NCBI GenBank assembly: GCA_021613335.1
Contig: JAJTWR010000005.1
Location: 656,001-720,000 of the forward strand
Reading direction: 5' to 3'
DNA: 64,000 nucleotides
From: Whitmania pigra
Lineage: Eukaryota > Annelida > Clitellata > Hirudinida > Haemopidae
Below the pieces are notes generated by a model, which had not been told where the DNA came from, did not search any database, and was given only the letters and a program-made list of their open reading frames with translations. This document shows positions 29,215-42,846 of the stretch, piece by piece; the stretch's first letter is position 1; every line of letters starts with the position of its first letter. A program made the translations under genes and the position numbers.

Positions 29215-30462
29215 CATTTTCATCTCCAAACCGTTTAACATCAGCATCCTTTTGACTCATGACCTCATCATGTTTTTTACACTTTTCTGCCAACGCAGCG
29301 TGGTCACGTTGGAGCTCCTCTATTTGGGCTTCTTTTAGATCAACCGCTGAATGCAGGAAGATGCATTCATTCTCCAACTAACAAATGAAAGAATATATAA
29401 AGTTTGGAACTTCATCACACAATTATGCAATAATATTACACAATAACATTACATAACAATGATTCAAAACAATTTTAAAAATAATTTAACATGGAAATCC
29501 ATCAGAGGTTGCGCTCTATATAACAAAACCCCCCTCATGATGAACACGGCAATTGAACGAATTTAAGCAGGGTACCATATATTTAATATAAAACCGTATA
29601 TTTAATATAACATTTGACCTTACCTTAATGGAATCTTCTTGCCACGTCTTCATGCCCTCAGTAATCTGATCTGAAAATTATCTTTACACATGAGGCAATA
29701 TTAAACTCAAAAAAATTAATTCCTGAACGTCAAGAGATTAAGAAAAATCAAAAAGTTGTCCAAAATCAAACCTCAATAAGTAATTAAAAATACCATTCAC
29801 GATAAAGTAAAAAATATGTGTGCTTCCTATCGTAATCTTAAAAATAGCTAAAGCATATAAATAACATTATTACAACAATTTTCTAAATGAAATAAAATAG
29901 ATATTTATATCATTTTAAATATTCAGAACACTTTACAATTTAATCAGCCACACATTTCATACACCTATTTTATCAGAATGCAAGGAAAAATAATTACAAC
30001 GACTTAATTGAGTTAATGAAGAATATAATTTAGATTATATAACTATACGACATAATTTAAAATAACCTGAGAAAGTGATATTAAAGTTCTAGACTCACAC
30101 AAAACAAACAAGGTAAAGCATGGGGTCCATAAGTCCATTTTAAAAGAACTTAGTTGATAAGTTATTAAAATAAATAATAAAATTTTAATGCCTTTTATTG
30201 TTAATAATAAAATTGTGAGAGCTAGCTCTATAAAACAAGTAAATAATTTGAACACCTAATTGAGCCCCAACAAAACACAAGCCTTAAATTCTGAAACATG
30301 CTAATGAAGAGGGAATTTCCACTTCTAAAATATAGTCTTAACTGATTTGCAAAAAAATTATGAGGATTAGAGAGTACTCTTCACTTAATTAGTAGTTGCT
30401 TACCCCGCCCTTCACATGCTGATGGTCTTGACATGGCAGTCCTCAACTGCGGAATTCTTGTT
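29215..30462. repeat. 1.25-kb tandem duplication, copy 2
   Basis: Copy of 27914-29162 with few substitutions (for example CGC to CAT in the coiled-coil exon, Arg to His). The copied coiled-coil exon (starting 29377, minus strand) is cut off after FGDEN and runs into a TAG stop, so it is not usable as a normal exon. Confidence 0.9.
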
Positions 30463-31178
30463 TGAACGATTTAACAAATTTATTTTATTTTAAATATTTT
30501 TTTTTATCTCTTAATCGTGTTAATAATTCACTTTACTATATCCCCCAGATTCAAGGAAAATAGCGAAGTAGCAAAAAACAGCGGCGGAACCAGAGAGAGC
30601 AGTGAAGGCGAGCGGGTGGTGCCTCCGCGTTCATAAAAAGCTGCATATGTCGATGACGGTTTACGTTACCTGGCGAGTCAGAGCCGCCAGTAAAAAAGCT
30701 CTCACCAACTTTCGTGCCAGTTGACTGGTATTTTTTAAAAATAAAATTTAACGCTTAACCTTCGCATTTACGTTTTTGAATGTAGTTAGCGCTGTCGTCA
30801 TGTGACAATGTGGCATCAGATTGTGTCAGTGTTACACAGCTCTCATGGGATGCTGTGAGATGAGGTGGACAAGCTCTTTACTCAATAACGAATAGAGACA
30901 TATTACTATTATTATACATTAGTATATTATTATATTATGGGTCGATCGATGAAATCATTTGCGAGTGTTGAAATTTAGCTGAAGACCTTCAAATCCAGAA
31001 AAACCGCAATCTTAGTTGATTGTATCTCTTGGCAGTTATATGGCTGTAATGACAATTTGCTATGTTCCTATTGAACGAATAGGGTAGTGGCTGACTTTAA
31101 ATAACTTGGGTGAATGAGATTGCGTCCTAATCATCTAGATATGCAACGGACGTTAATAAAAAAACAAGAGATTGTTAC
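30463..31178. other. Sequence without recognised gene
   Basis: A moderately GC-rich patch (30580-30700) stands between AT-rich flanks. It could be the promoter or 5' exon region of the minus-strand coiled-coil gene, but I see no exon with convincing splice signals. Confidence 0.3.
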
Positions 31179-31352
31179 AAATTAATGTTTAAAAAATAAC
31201 AATAAAAGTTATATTACAATATAATTGATTTAGTTTTTGCTCCTTATGTTATTATGTGTGATTATTTTAAAGTTTCTTTTTGCGGTTGGGCCGGCTAATA
31301 TTTTCTGAAGCGGGTTGCCAATTCTAACTAATAATAATCAGTAATTAAGACA

Positions 31353-31385
<33 letters not shown>

Positions 31386-34108
31386 TAGTAACAGATTGTA
31401 CATTTGAGAAAAAGTACTAATCTTGACAGAGTTTATTTATTAAATAATGCCAAGGAATTAATCAACTGCTTTGATCTTGCAGTTTCTCCAGTCATGAAGA
31501 TTGAAAAGCTTTATTTTTTTTTTTGCAAACAAAAAGGAATTCAAACTGAGAATCTGCTGCTTTCTTGTCCAATTTGTTTGATTCAGATGATGATAAGAGT
31601 AGTTTAATATTTAAAATAATATTGTTAATATTAATTTCATTACAACGATTACGATAACACGAGATTGGTGTGGCTTGGTTTACAAATGAAAGGACCGTTA
31701 TAAGTGAGCGAGCAATTATGTGGTGATGACTATTACTAATTAAACAATATTGCAACCAATGTCTTGCTCCTTTATGATCTTATTAAGATAATCAAGGTAC
31801 TTTCATTAGGCACAACATTGGTTGTATCGTGGTAACCATCAATGGAGTTTAGTTTGTTTTAATCCTCATTAACATGTAATTACACCTAAACCTGCAACCC
31901 ATTCCTCGAACATTGCCTTAACAAGTGATAACAGTCATTGTGGCCGTTGCGAGAGGGTAATTATTATCAAGGTTCGCATACTCGTTATTACAAAACAAGT
32001 CTTAAGTCATTGATTCTGTGAATTTACTATGGTATGACAAATTTGGTTGCAAACTCCCATCGAAGCATTAGTCGAACGATAAAACACGGTCGTTGTAACT
32101 ATTGATGTCCTTGTGAAATCAGGTCCTCACAGAATCTGTTTCATAGCTTCTCAATTCTGGCACTTCTATCATCTTATTAGAATGAGTTTGAATACATTTT
32201 TCCTTTAAAAAAGCATTTAAATCACTTGCCAACTAGAGTGCCAGCTATTAACAGTTATTGCTGTATAGCGGTTGAGTCACCGGTAAACAATAGTTCTCGG
32301 ATGTCTGGCAGTACTTGGCTAAATATTTGGCTGATTTTACATTACCCATCCTACTGATCGTGGCAGTGAGTGGGTCGCACCCACTGGGCCATAAACAAAG
32401 GTGGAAATTCTTAAAAATATTTTTAAGAGGGGTATTACACCAACCATCCCAAGAGCCTAAAATTACAAAGTAAAGAATCTTTTGATGAAATGTGAATAAT
32501 GCTGAAACCCACTCAACATTTCAACTAATTTTCCAAGCACTATCTGGCATTTACCCTAACCCAAAGCTTAGGCTCACTCAGGCTTATGGTGCTCAAAATC
32601 CTGAAACTGAAAAATATAAAATAATTTATTCATTTAAAAAAGGTAGAAAAAGAATTGAGGATTCCGACGGAACTTAGGAAATGATGCAAAGAAATAGATA
32701 ACGAGAGATGGGGGTCACTGGAATGCCCCCAAAGAAAAGGACAACCTCGCGACCAAAACGGCACAAAACATTTACACAGCTGGGGTCTAGACCTCCGACC
32801 CCAATTAAAAGGGCAGGAAGTCCTCGTGTCGTACCCTTGGACCGGGGCACTGGTCAGGTAGATGTATGAGAAGAAGGATCGTGAGTGAAAGTGTCGCGGG
32901 CGAGTGAATCGTTTGTCAATAAATACGCAAGCGAGTCGTTGTTTTGAATGTTGGCAGACGAGTTCGGCAGGTCGAAGGTCAGGAGTCTGCAAAAGCGGGA
33001 GATTCTGCCGACATGTCCTTGGAAGGGCTTGTTTCTGGAATGAAACGGCTGAGTTTAGAGGTTGATTAAAATATATCCATTAAAAAAAAATACCTGAAAA
33101 AGAATTTTTCAAACAAAACCAAACCAAACCGACATCCAAGCCTTCGATTAGTATGTAGGATTTTTTTAACAATTATCGTTTTAATTAATATAATAACGAG
33201 ATATTCACTAGAGCTACATTAGCAAATTGCAGATTTTTATGCAGATCAACGTCCTAAAATAAAATGCACAACTCTCGTCACCTATAATCATCTGAGAGTC
33301 GCCGTTGACGTGCTCGTAGCAACCGTTGTCGTGGACGACGAGCAGGACGCTTGTGTCTCCCCGGTCGGGATGGGTGTCCTTGATATGTTTGAGGAGCGAT
33401 CGGTGCTTGTAGAAGGTCTTACCGCAGCACTTGTAAACGTTTTGAGACTCGACGCCGTAAGGCTTGCCATGCTTTATCCTTTGGTGTCGTGTCAGGTGGT
33501 CTTTGCGGAAGAATGCCTGCAGAAGAAAGTGGAAACGAAAAGTGGCGATGGTTGTTGCGCGAACATCGCTGTGGTTAATTGCAGCAACGAGGGGAATTTT
33601 GATGTTGGTCGTGATGATGTGACAGTTACTAGGAGCAGAGTAATTTATGTACTAATTACAACTTGTAATACACAGCATATGTCGTCTCATAGTGCATGCT
33701 GAGATGATTAATGAATATGAATCACTTGCATGAGACGATGAAAATCAACAGGAAAATCTAAAAAATTCAGCATTTCATCACCAAAACTCCCCAGCACAAC
33801 CCAACGAGAAGGGCTAAACTGAGGGCACAACCCTTCATACCCACTAGGGGTTTCAAATTACCTTGGTGCATCCGCTGTACTGACATTCGAATGACTTGAG
33901 TCGTCGTCCTTCCTCGTCGTAATTGAAGACGTCCTTCTTGATCTGCTGCTTGATGTTGTTCTTGTTGCAGTGGGACGAGGTCGATGAGGCAGAGGAAGGG
34001 GCGTGTCCGATCTGTTGAGTGGCACTGAGGAGGTGCAGAGGGGAGGAGCCCGAGGACATGGCTGACGTGTCGTTCTCTTGCTGCAGTGTGACGATGTTTA
34101 AATGTTAA
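31179..34108. repeat. Duplicated block, copy 2
   Basis: Near-identical to 23095-25258 in direct orientation. It carries an additional 778 bp at 32059-32836, flanked by CCC on both sides, in which I recognise no gene. Confidence 0.9.
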
Positions 34109-35292
34109 CAATAATCACCAATTTATACAAAAATGACATTCAACAACTTAAAATATTTGAGTAACTTTTAGAGACTACACCATTTTATTGAAAAATTGAT
34201 GACATGTTAATGTTAAAAAATTATAAAATCTTAAATAACACGTATCGCTCGCATAACGTAAATACCGTGTTTTCCCGAAAATAGGACAATGTCTTGTATT
34301 AAATTTTTGCCCCAAAAGTGATGCTAGGGCTTAATTTTGGGGTAGGTTTTATTTTCAGGGAAACATGGTAACAGTGTAGATCAATGATTGTTAGATATTA
34401 ATTATTTCATTAAAGTCACATTCAGTACTTAAACACAAATAGCTACAATAATCTGTAGTAGTCCCGTGGTCAGAGTCACTAATTTGCTGATTGCCAAGTC
34501 AATATATTTAATAAAACACTAAATTAAGTAGCATGTTAAGTTTAATTGGCATCAGTGATCAAGACAATTAAATACCTAACTACTATTGCTAGAATCCATA
34601 ATAACTTTTGACACTTGACAACTTCAACGAAGAAACCCAGAAGGGAAAAAATAAATTAAAGCCTAAAAATGTAAAATGATAAAATATTGATTAAAAAAGT
34701 TACAAACTTCTAGGTAGCTGTTGTAATCTGCATTAAAAGAGGCAAGAAGTTCGTTGGCATCTTCATTGTCGGAGGCGACTTCGAGTTTGACGACGGCGGA
34801 ACCGGAAAAGTTTTCAAGGAAGTTCTGAGCTACGTCCGCAGACCCATTGTCATGATTATTTATCCCGGATAATTTACCCTGACTCTCTGACACTATTTGG
34901 TTATCTTTCACATCGTATTGCCTGGAGACATCCATTCGATGGGTATGATCTTGAGTGTGGTCTTCACTGAATCCATCTTCAAACTCTTCCTCGATTTGAG
35001 TGGAGTTGGCTACATCCTCACAGAACACCCGTAGCCTTTCAATAGAATCGTCGGCCTCCTCTTCGTTATCACCGTTAGCGTGGTTATTGACGGCCACCAC
35101 ATCGCCGCTCGGGGAATGGCAGAATTTCTTATCCATCTGAACCACAAACGCCTCATCGTCTACAGAGACGACTATGAGGCCTTTTATGGTTAGTCTTCTT
35201 GTAAACGAAAATCCGTCCTTACACAGCATGTACACGGTATTCGCCAGTAATGCTTTCATTGTATCCGGCTCCTTGTTCATTAGTTTTTCCAT
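32979..35292 (-). CDS. C2H2 zinc-finger protein, intact copy
   Basis: Four exons in phase: 34708-35292, 33862-34080, 33282-33516 and 32979-33034. They total 1,095 bp (364 residues). The N-terminal exon (MEKLMNKEPDT) contains a compact region, KALLANTVYMLCKDGFSF... IKGLIVVSVDDEAFVVQM, that looks like a small folded domain, followed by an acidic linker. The first finger is split by an intron: FECQYSGCTK, then AFFRKDHLTRHQRIKH, giving Cys2-His2 spacing. A second, degenerate finger (YKCCGKTFYKHRSLLKHIKDTH) has adjacent Cys residues instead of a two-residue gap, so its metal binding is doubtful. The C-terminus is short and ends SPAFADS. Likely a DNA- or RNA-binding regulator. The last three exons are duplicated as a pseudogene at 24145-25209. 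Confidence 0.75.
34263..34370. mobile_element. Short MITE (about 108 bp)
   Basis: The ends are imperfect inverted repeats: CCGTGTTTTCCCGAAAATA on the left and its counterpart TATTTTCAGGGAAACATGG on the right, both bordered by TA. A TA target duplication is typical of Tc1/mariner-type MITEs. It lies in the first intron of the intact zinc-finger gene. Confidence 0.7.
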
Positions 35293-36990
35293 AATTTATT
35301 AATTTATAAACAAATGCAGCGAGAAATCGGCAATCAAGTACTAAAATAATATCATCTAAACGGATGGGCTCAGCGACTGAACGTCGTCCGGTAGTAAAAA
35401 CCCTCAGTTCCGAATCAAACAAAACAAAGTAAATTGAGCGTGTGTTTTGACTCGGGCGCACTTTAGCATCAACTGTAATGTATTTTAATTTAAAAAGCAC
35501 TAAAGTGTATATATAATTATTTTATTTTATTTATAAGATTAAAAATTCTATTCACGCTGCTCAATGAACATTTTCTATTATTACAAGATAGAGTTCCAAA
35601 AACCTTAAGAAAAAATGCATGAACTTAGACATTTTATTGAAGTTCTGCATATTGTGCATATGTCTTTAATATAAAAATACTGCATACTAATCACATTAAA
35701 AACTTCCATTAAGTTTTACATATGTTTCTACTTCTCCAAGTTTTTTTTAGTTTTTCTTTATAACTCAACCTAAATATCAACCTTATTATTTTGAAAACTT
35801 TCAAATATCCAAAATTGTTGATTTTACCTTTTATACAAAGCAGATCCCAACACTATCCATTGGAATACACCACTTGGGACAGGTTGCCCCTCTTAATAGA
35901 TTACTACATTTTCTATTTTTTGTCTACTAATCATAAAATTTATCTAACATGTCAGGCATTATAAAAGCTCGGCTTCAATTTCTTGTGCTCCAACCTTTTT
36001 TACTAAACATTGCGACACCTTGTTAAAAGCTTTGAGATATCTATAGATATTCAGTATACTGAATGATTCAATCACCAAAATCTTCAAACACTTGGATACA
36101 TGCACGAAACGCAACATCTTCTTAGAAAATCCTCTACGGCTTTTACCAAGCAACCACAGGTTTTTTTAATTAAAAAAAAAATTTATTTATGTGATTTTTT
36201 TTCGCAGGTGATCTAAAAAAACATGAAGAAACTTCTTTTAAGGTCTTACTCTCTGCTACGGTGTGATTCGTAAAAAGTGTAGTCTTCAGACGTCTTCAGG
36301 GTAATACTCGGTTAGCTCTTGGGATCGAAAATTTGTCATTACATCTGTCACTACACCTTCTCTGTCTCAAAATGAACTGAGCTAATGCGGGAGGTACGTT
36401 CCTGAAGATGTTTTATTTAATCTGGAATTATTACATCAACTGTTCCATTCTTTTATGTAAAAAAAAGTTGCATAGGGTTGACTTCAGTAACTTAATTACT
36501 TTAATAAGGTGAAATTGGTCCTCTATTTTGTTTTATTTATAATCAAAAACATTTCAAGACTTAAGGCGATCATTGTTTGTCATCCCAATCTGTGAAATTA
36601 AAGATAGGCATTTTTGTTGTTAATGATTCTATCTTAAAATTATTAACATTTAATTATTAATTATCAGAGCTTTATCTCACTGGGGAAATTCAATTGAGGA
36701 ATGCTGGGAAAGTTTATAACTTCAATTCGTGAAAGGGGGAGCGATGCAAACCCTCGTAAACTATGGGGAGATGACTTTTTACTTGCGTCTAGTCTAAATT
36801 CAGGGGATGGCGTTTCACCTTTGCCCCAAAAATAAGTCCCTGGGTATACCACTCCTTCTCCCAATTTTGAGGAAGACATCTGCAAATTTGCAAAAATGTA
36901 TTTCGTATAAATTTATATTAACGAATAAGCAATTCTTTTCGAAGGGATAAATAAAAATTTGTTCTCTGAAAACACAGCACAATTGTCATG
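35293..36990. other. Intergenic sequence with dispersed repeat
   Basis: No gene is supported. Around 36730-36850 there is a copy of a dispersed repeat (CAAACCCTCGTAAAC, then GGAGATGACTTTTT) also seen at 3060-3205 (inverted) and 53540-53640. Confidence 0.4.
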
Positions 36991-37316
36991 ACTCAAATGC
37001 AGTCAAAAGACTGAGAGATTGTTTATATATCAAACGATTTAATGCGACTGGAAGACGTAGGAACGCCCTCCATTAGAATTTTACGACAATAATTATGGTT
37101 TTCCCGAAACGAAATGGACAAGCATCTGATATTAAGTAAGTCTCTAAGAGTATAATTCTCACATAACTCCAATAGAGTAATGAAATGTAAAATGGTTGGA
37201 TTTAAGGATTTATTTCAAAAATTGAAAAACATTAAATGTAATTTTAAAATATTGCAACTGAAAGTAATTTTTCATGCAAAAAATAATTGCAATTAAAATG
37301 ATTAATAACTGGCTGA

Positions 37317-40300
37317 TCATTTTCCAAGAGTCAGCACTCTGTTACCGGCGACATCCAATGCAGCTAGGTGATCTGTTCCGCCAAGGACTCCACTGAGAAG
37401 ATCTTTTTTACCCAACGATAGTACCCTTGTTCCGGCAACATCCAAATCGGCGAGGTTGTCCACTTCGCCAAGAACGCCGCTGAGAAGATCTCTTTTACCC
37501 AATGACAGTACTCTTGTTCCCCCAACATCCAAATCAGCGAGGTTGTCAACTCCACCAAGAACGCCGCTAAGAAGGTCTTTTTTACCCAGTGTCAATACTC
37601 TGTTACCGGCGACATCCAATGCAGCTAGGTCATCTGTTCCCCCAAGAACGCCGCTGAGAAGGTCCTTTTTGCCCAATGACAGTACTCTCGTTCCGGCAAC
37701 ATCCAAATCGGCGAGGTTGTCCACTCCACCAAGAACCCCGCTGAGAAGGTCTTTTTTACCCAGTGTCAATACTCTGTTACCGGCGACATCCAATGCAGCT
37801 AGGTCGTCCGTTCCGCCAAGAACTCCACCGAGAAGATCTCTTTTACCCAATGACAGTACTCTTGTTCCGGCAACATCCAAATCGGCGAGATTGTCCACTC
37901 CACCAAGAACGCCGCTAAGAGGATCTCTTTTACCCAGTGTCAATACTCTGTTACCGGCGACATCCAATGCAGCTAGGTCATCTGTTCCGCCAAGGACTCC
38001 ACTGAGAAGATCTTTTTTACCCAATGAGAGTACTCTCGTTCCGGCAACATCCAAATCGGCGAGGTTGTCCACTCCACCAAGAACCCCGCTGAGAAGGTCT
38101 TTTTTACCCAGTGTCAATACTCTGTTACCGGCGACATCCAATGCAGCTAGGTCATCTGTTCCCCCAAGAACGCCGCTGAGAAGGTCCTTTTTGCCCAATG
38201 ACAGTACTCTTGTTCCAGCAACATCCAAATCGGCGAGGTTGTCAACTCCACCAAGAACGCCGCTGAGAAGGTCTTTTTTACCCAGTGTCAATACTCTGTT
38301 ACCGGCGACATCCAATGCAGCTAGGTCATCTGTTCCGCCAAGGACTCCACTGAGAAGATCTTTTTTACCCAATGAGAGTACTCTCGTTCCGGCAACATCC
38401 AAATCGGCGAGGTTATCCACTCCACTAAGAACGCCGCTAAGAAGATCTCTTTTACCCAGTGTCAATACTCTGTTACCGGCGACATCCAATGCAGCTAGTT
38501 CATCTGTTCCGCCAAGGACTCCACTGAGAAGATCTCTTTTACCCAATGAGAGTACTCTTGTTCCGGCAACATCCAAATCGGCGAGATTGTCCACTCCACC
38601 AAGAACGCCGCTAAGAAGATCTCTTTTACCCAGTGTCAATACTCTGTTACCGGCGACATCCAATGCAGCTAGTTCATCTGTTCCGCCAAGTACTCCACTG
38701 AGAAGATCTCTTTTACCCAATGACAGTACTCTTGTTCCGGCAACATCCAAATCGGCGAGATTGTCCACTCCACCAAGAACGCCGCTAAGAGGATCTCTTT
38801 TACCCAGTGTCAATACTCTGTTACCGGCGACATCCAATGCAGCTAGGTCGTCCGTTCCGCCAAGAACGCCGCTGAGAAGGTCCTTTTTGCCCAATGACAG
38901 TACTCTTGTTCCGGCAACATCCAAATCGGCGAGATTGTCCACTCCACCAAGAACGCCGCTAAGAAGATCTCTTTTACCCAGTGTCAATACTCTGTTACCG
39001 GCGACATCCAATGCAGCTAGGTCATCTGTTCCGCCAAGGACTCCACTGAGAAGATCTTTTTTACCCAATGAGAGTACTCTCGTTCCGGCAACATCCAAAT
39101 CGGCGAGGTTATCCACTCCACTAAGAACGCCGCTAAGAAGATCTCTTTTACCCAGTGTCAATACTCTGTTACCGGCGACATCCAATGCAGCTAGTTCATC
39201 TGTTCCGCCAAGGACTCCACTGAGAAGATCTCTTTTACCCAATGAGAGTACTCTCGTTCCGGCAACATCCAAATCGGCGAGGTTGTCCACTCCACCAAGA
39301 ACCCCGCTGAGAAGGTCTTTTTTACCCAGTGTCAATACTCTGTTACCGGCGACATCCAATGCAGCTAGGTCGTCCGTTCCGCCAAGAACGCCGCTGAGAA
39401 GGTCCTTTTTGCCCAATGACAGTACTCTTGTTCCGGCAACATCCAAATCGGCGAGGTTATCCACTCCACTAAGAACGCCGCTAAGAAGATCTCTTTTACC
39501 CAGTGTCAATACTCTGTTACCGGCGACATCCAATGCAGCTAGTTCATCTGTTCCGCCAAGGACTCCACTGAGAAGATCTCTTTTACCCAATGAGAGTACT
39601 CTTGTTCCGGCAACATCCAAATCGGCGAGATTGTCCACTCCACCAAGAACGCCGCTAAGAAGATCTCTTTTACCCAGTGTCAATACTCTGTTACCGGCGA
39701 CATCCAATGCAGCTAGTTCATCTGTTCCGCCAAGTACTCCACTGAGAAGATCTCTTTTACCCAATGACAGTACTCTTGTTCCGGCAACATCCAAATCGGC
39801 GAGATTGTCCACTCCACCAAGAACGCCGCTAAGAGGATCTATTTTACCCAGTGTCAATACTCTGTTACCGGCGACATCCAATGCAGCTAGGTCATCTGTT
39901 CCCCCAAGAACGCCGCTGAGAAGGTCCTTTTTGCCCAATGACAGTACTCTCGTTCCGGCAACATCCAAATCGGCGAGGTTGTCCACTCCACCAAGAACCC
40001 CGCTGAGAAGGTCTTTTTTACCCAGTGTCAATACTCTGTTACCGGCGACATCCAATGCAGCTAGGTCGTTCGTTCCGCCAAGAACTCCACTGAGAAGATC
40101 TCTTTTACCCAATGAGAGTACTCTTGTTCCGGCAACATCCAAATCGGCGAGATTGTCCACTCCACCAAGAACGCCGCTAAGAAGATCTCTTTTACCCAGT
40201 GTCAATACTCTGTTAACCGGCGACATCCAATGCAGCTAGGTCATCTGTTCCGCCAAGGACTCCACTGAGAAGATCTTTTTTACCCAATGAGAGTACTCTC

Positions 40301-42801
40301 GTTCCGGCAACATCCAAATCGGCGAGGTTGTCCACTCCACCAAGAACCCCGCTGAGAAGGTCTTTTTTACCCAGTGTCAATACTCTGTTACCGGCGACAT
40401 CCAATGCAGCTAGGTCATCTGTTCCCCCAAGAACGCCGCTGAGAAGGTCCTTTTTGCCCAATGACAGTACTCTTGTTCCAGCAACATCCAAATCGGCGAG
40501 GTTGTCAACTCCACCAAGAACGCCGCTGAGAAGGTCTTTTTTACCCAGTGTCAATACTCTGTTAACGCAATACGTTACCGGCGACATCCAATGCAGCTAG
40601 GTCATCTGTTCCGCCAAGGACTCCACTGAGAAGATCTTTTTTACCCAATGAGAGTACTCTCGTTCCGGCAACATCCAAATCGGCGAGGTTATCCACTCCA
40701 CTAAGAACGCCGCTAAGAAGATCTCTTTTACCCAGTGTCAATACTCTGTTACCGGCGACATCCAATGCAGCTAGTTCATCTGTTCCGCCAAGGACTCCAC
40801 TGAGAAGATCTCTTTTAACCCAATGAGAGTACTCTTGTTCCGGCAACATCCAAATCGGCGAGATTGTCCACTCCACCAAGAACGCCGCTAAGAAGATCTC
40901 TTTTACCCAGTGTCAATACTCTGTTACCGGCGACATCCAATGCAGCTAGTTCATCTGTTCCCCCAAGTACTCCACTGAGAAGATCTCTTTTACCCAATGA
41001 CAGTACTCTTGTTCCGGCAACATCCAAATCGGCGAGATTGTCCACTCCACCAAGAACGCCGCTAAGAGGATCTCTTTTACCCAGTGTCAATACTCTGTTA
41101 CCGGCGACATCCAATGCAGCTAGGTCGTCCGTTCCGCCAAGAACGCCGCTGAGAAGGTCCTTTTTGCCCAATGACAGTACTCTTGTTCCGGCAACATCCA
41201 AATCGGCGAGATTGTCCACTCCACCAAGAACGCCGCTAAGAAGATCTCTTTTACCCAGTGTCAATACTCTGTTACCGGCGACATCCAATGCAGCTAGGTC
41301 ATCTGTTCCGCCAAGGACTCCACTGAGAAGATCTTTTTTACCCAATGAGAGTACTCTCGTTCCGGCAACATCCAAATCGGCGAGGTTATCCACTCCACTA
41401 AGAACGCCGCTAAGAAGATCTCTTTTACCCAGTGTCAATACTCTGTTACCGGCGACATCCAATGCAGCTAGTTCATCTGTTCCGCCAAGGACTCCACTGA
41501 GAAGATCTCTTTTACCCAATGAGAGTACTCTCGTTCCGGCAACATCCAAATCGGCGAGGTTGTCCACTCCACCAAGAACCCCGCTGAGAAGGTCTTTTTT
41601 ACCGAGTGTCAATACTCTGTTACCGGCGACATCCAATGCAGCTAGGTCATCTGTTCCCCCAAGAACGCCGCTGAGAAGGTCCTTTTTGCCCAATGACAGT
41701 ACTCTTGTTCCGGCAACATCCAAATCGGCGAGGTTGTCAACTCCACCAAGAACGCCGCTGAGAAGGTCTTTTTTACCCAGTGTCAATACTCTGTTACCGG
41801 CGACATCCAATGCAGCTAGGTCATCTGTTCCGCCAAGGACTCCACTGAGAAGATCTTTTTTACCCAATGAGAGTACTCTCGTTCCGGCAACATCCAAATC
41901 GGCGAGGTTATCCACTCCACTAAGAACGCCGCTAAGAAGATCTCTTTTACCCAGTGTCAATACTCTGTTACCGGCGACATCCAATGCAGCTAGTTCATCT
42001 GTTCCGCCAAGGACTCCACTGAGAAGATCTCTTTTACCCAATGAGAGTACTCTTGTTCCGGCAACATCCAAATCGGCGAGATTGTCCACTCCACCAAGAA
42101 CGCCGCTAAGAGGATCTCTTTTACCCAGTGTCAATACTCTGTTACCGGCGACATCCAATGCAGCTAGGTCGTCCGTTCCGCCAAGAACTCCACTGAGAAG
42201 ATCTCTTTTACCCAATGAGAGTACTCTTGTTCCGGCAACATCCAAATCGGCGAGATTGTCCACTCCACCAAGAACGCCGCTAAGAAGATCTCTTTTACCC
42301 AGTGTCAATACTCTGTTACCGGCGACATCCAATGCAGCTAGTTCATCTGTTCCGCCAAGGACTCCACTGAGAAGATCTTTTTTACCCAATGAGAGTACTC
42401 TCGTTCCGGCAACATCCAAATCGGCGAGGTTGTCCACTCCACCAAGAACCCCGCTGAGAAGGTCTTTTTTACCCAGTGTCAATACTCTGTTACCGGCGAC
42501 ATCCAATGCAGCTAGGTCGTCCGTTCCGCCAAGAACTCCACTGAGAAGATCTCTTTTACCCAATGACAGTACTCTTGTTCCGGCAACATCCAAATCGGCT
42601 AGATTTTCCACTCCCGCTAGTGTGTCACCGAGTAATGCCCTTGTTTCAAGTTCCTTGTCTGCGTATTTTAAAATATTATTGTTTTAATAATATTTAATAA
42701 AAATTCTTTACCATCACATTCATATTACTTGCAGGAGCACTTCGACACACCGAGCTAGTAAGAGCAAGGCAAACGATAATAGAGACCAGATATTTCTCCA
42801 T
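37317..42801 (-). CDS. Multi-copy amidated peptide precursor, gene A (61 units; three frameshifting insertions)
   Basis: Exon 1 (42729-42801) codes a signal peptide, MEKYLVSIIVCLALTSSVCR, ending after Ala-Pro-Ala in phase 1. A 70-bp GT..AG intron follows (42659-42728), then one exon, 37317-42658. The exon encodes NKELETR and then 61 units of 29 residues, each DLLSGVLGG... ending LGKR or LGKK. Units alternate strictly: type 1 (VDNLADLDVAGTRVLSL) and type 2 (TDELAALDVAGNRVLTL or TDDL...). Lys-Arg/Lys-Lys would be cut by prohormone convertases and the Gly converted to an amide, giving 26-residue Leu-amide peptides. The last unit ends Gly-Lys-stop. Insertions of 1, 13 and 1 bp near 40816, 40562 and 40214 break the frame; removing these 15 bp gives exactly 1,800 codons. 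Neuropeptide, secreted defence or venom-type precursor are all possible; the peptide family is unknown to me. Confidence 0.85.
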
Positions 42802-42838
42802 TTTCTCCGGTTGCTGCCCTACCTTCGAATGTCTGGAA

Positions 42839-42846
42839 CTTTTATA
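42839..42846 (-). promoter_or_regulatory. TATA box of peptide gene A
   Basis: TATAAAAG on the minus strand, 38-45 bp before the ATG at 42801 and conserved at the same spacing in genes B and C. This implies a very short 5' untranslated region of about 10-20 bases. Confidence 0.7.

Noticed and set aside
35959..36153. 64-residue minus-strand ORF with a basic N-terminus
   Set aside because: Considered as a transposase N-terminus, but no motif, no terminal repeats and no continuation.
37456..40239. 927-codon plus-strand ORF over peptide array A (and similar ORFs over B and C)
   Set aside because: It is the antisense of the peptide repeats. The minus strand has the signal-peptide exon, TATA box, in-phase splicing and processing signals; the plus strand has none.
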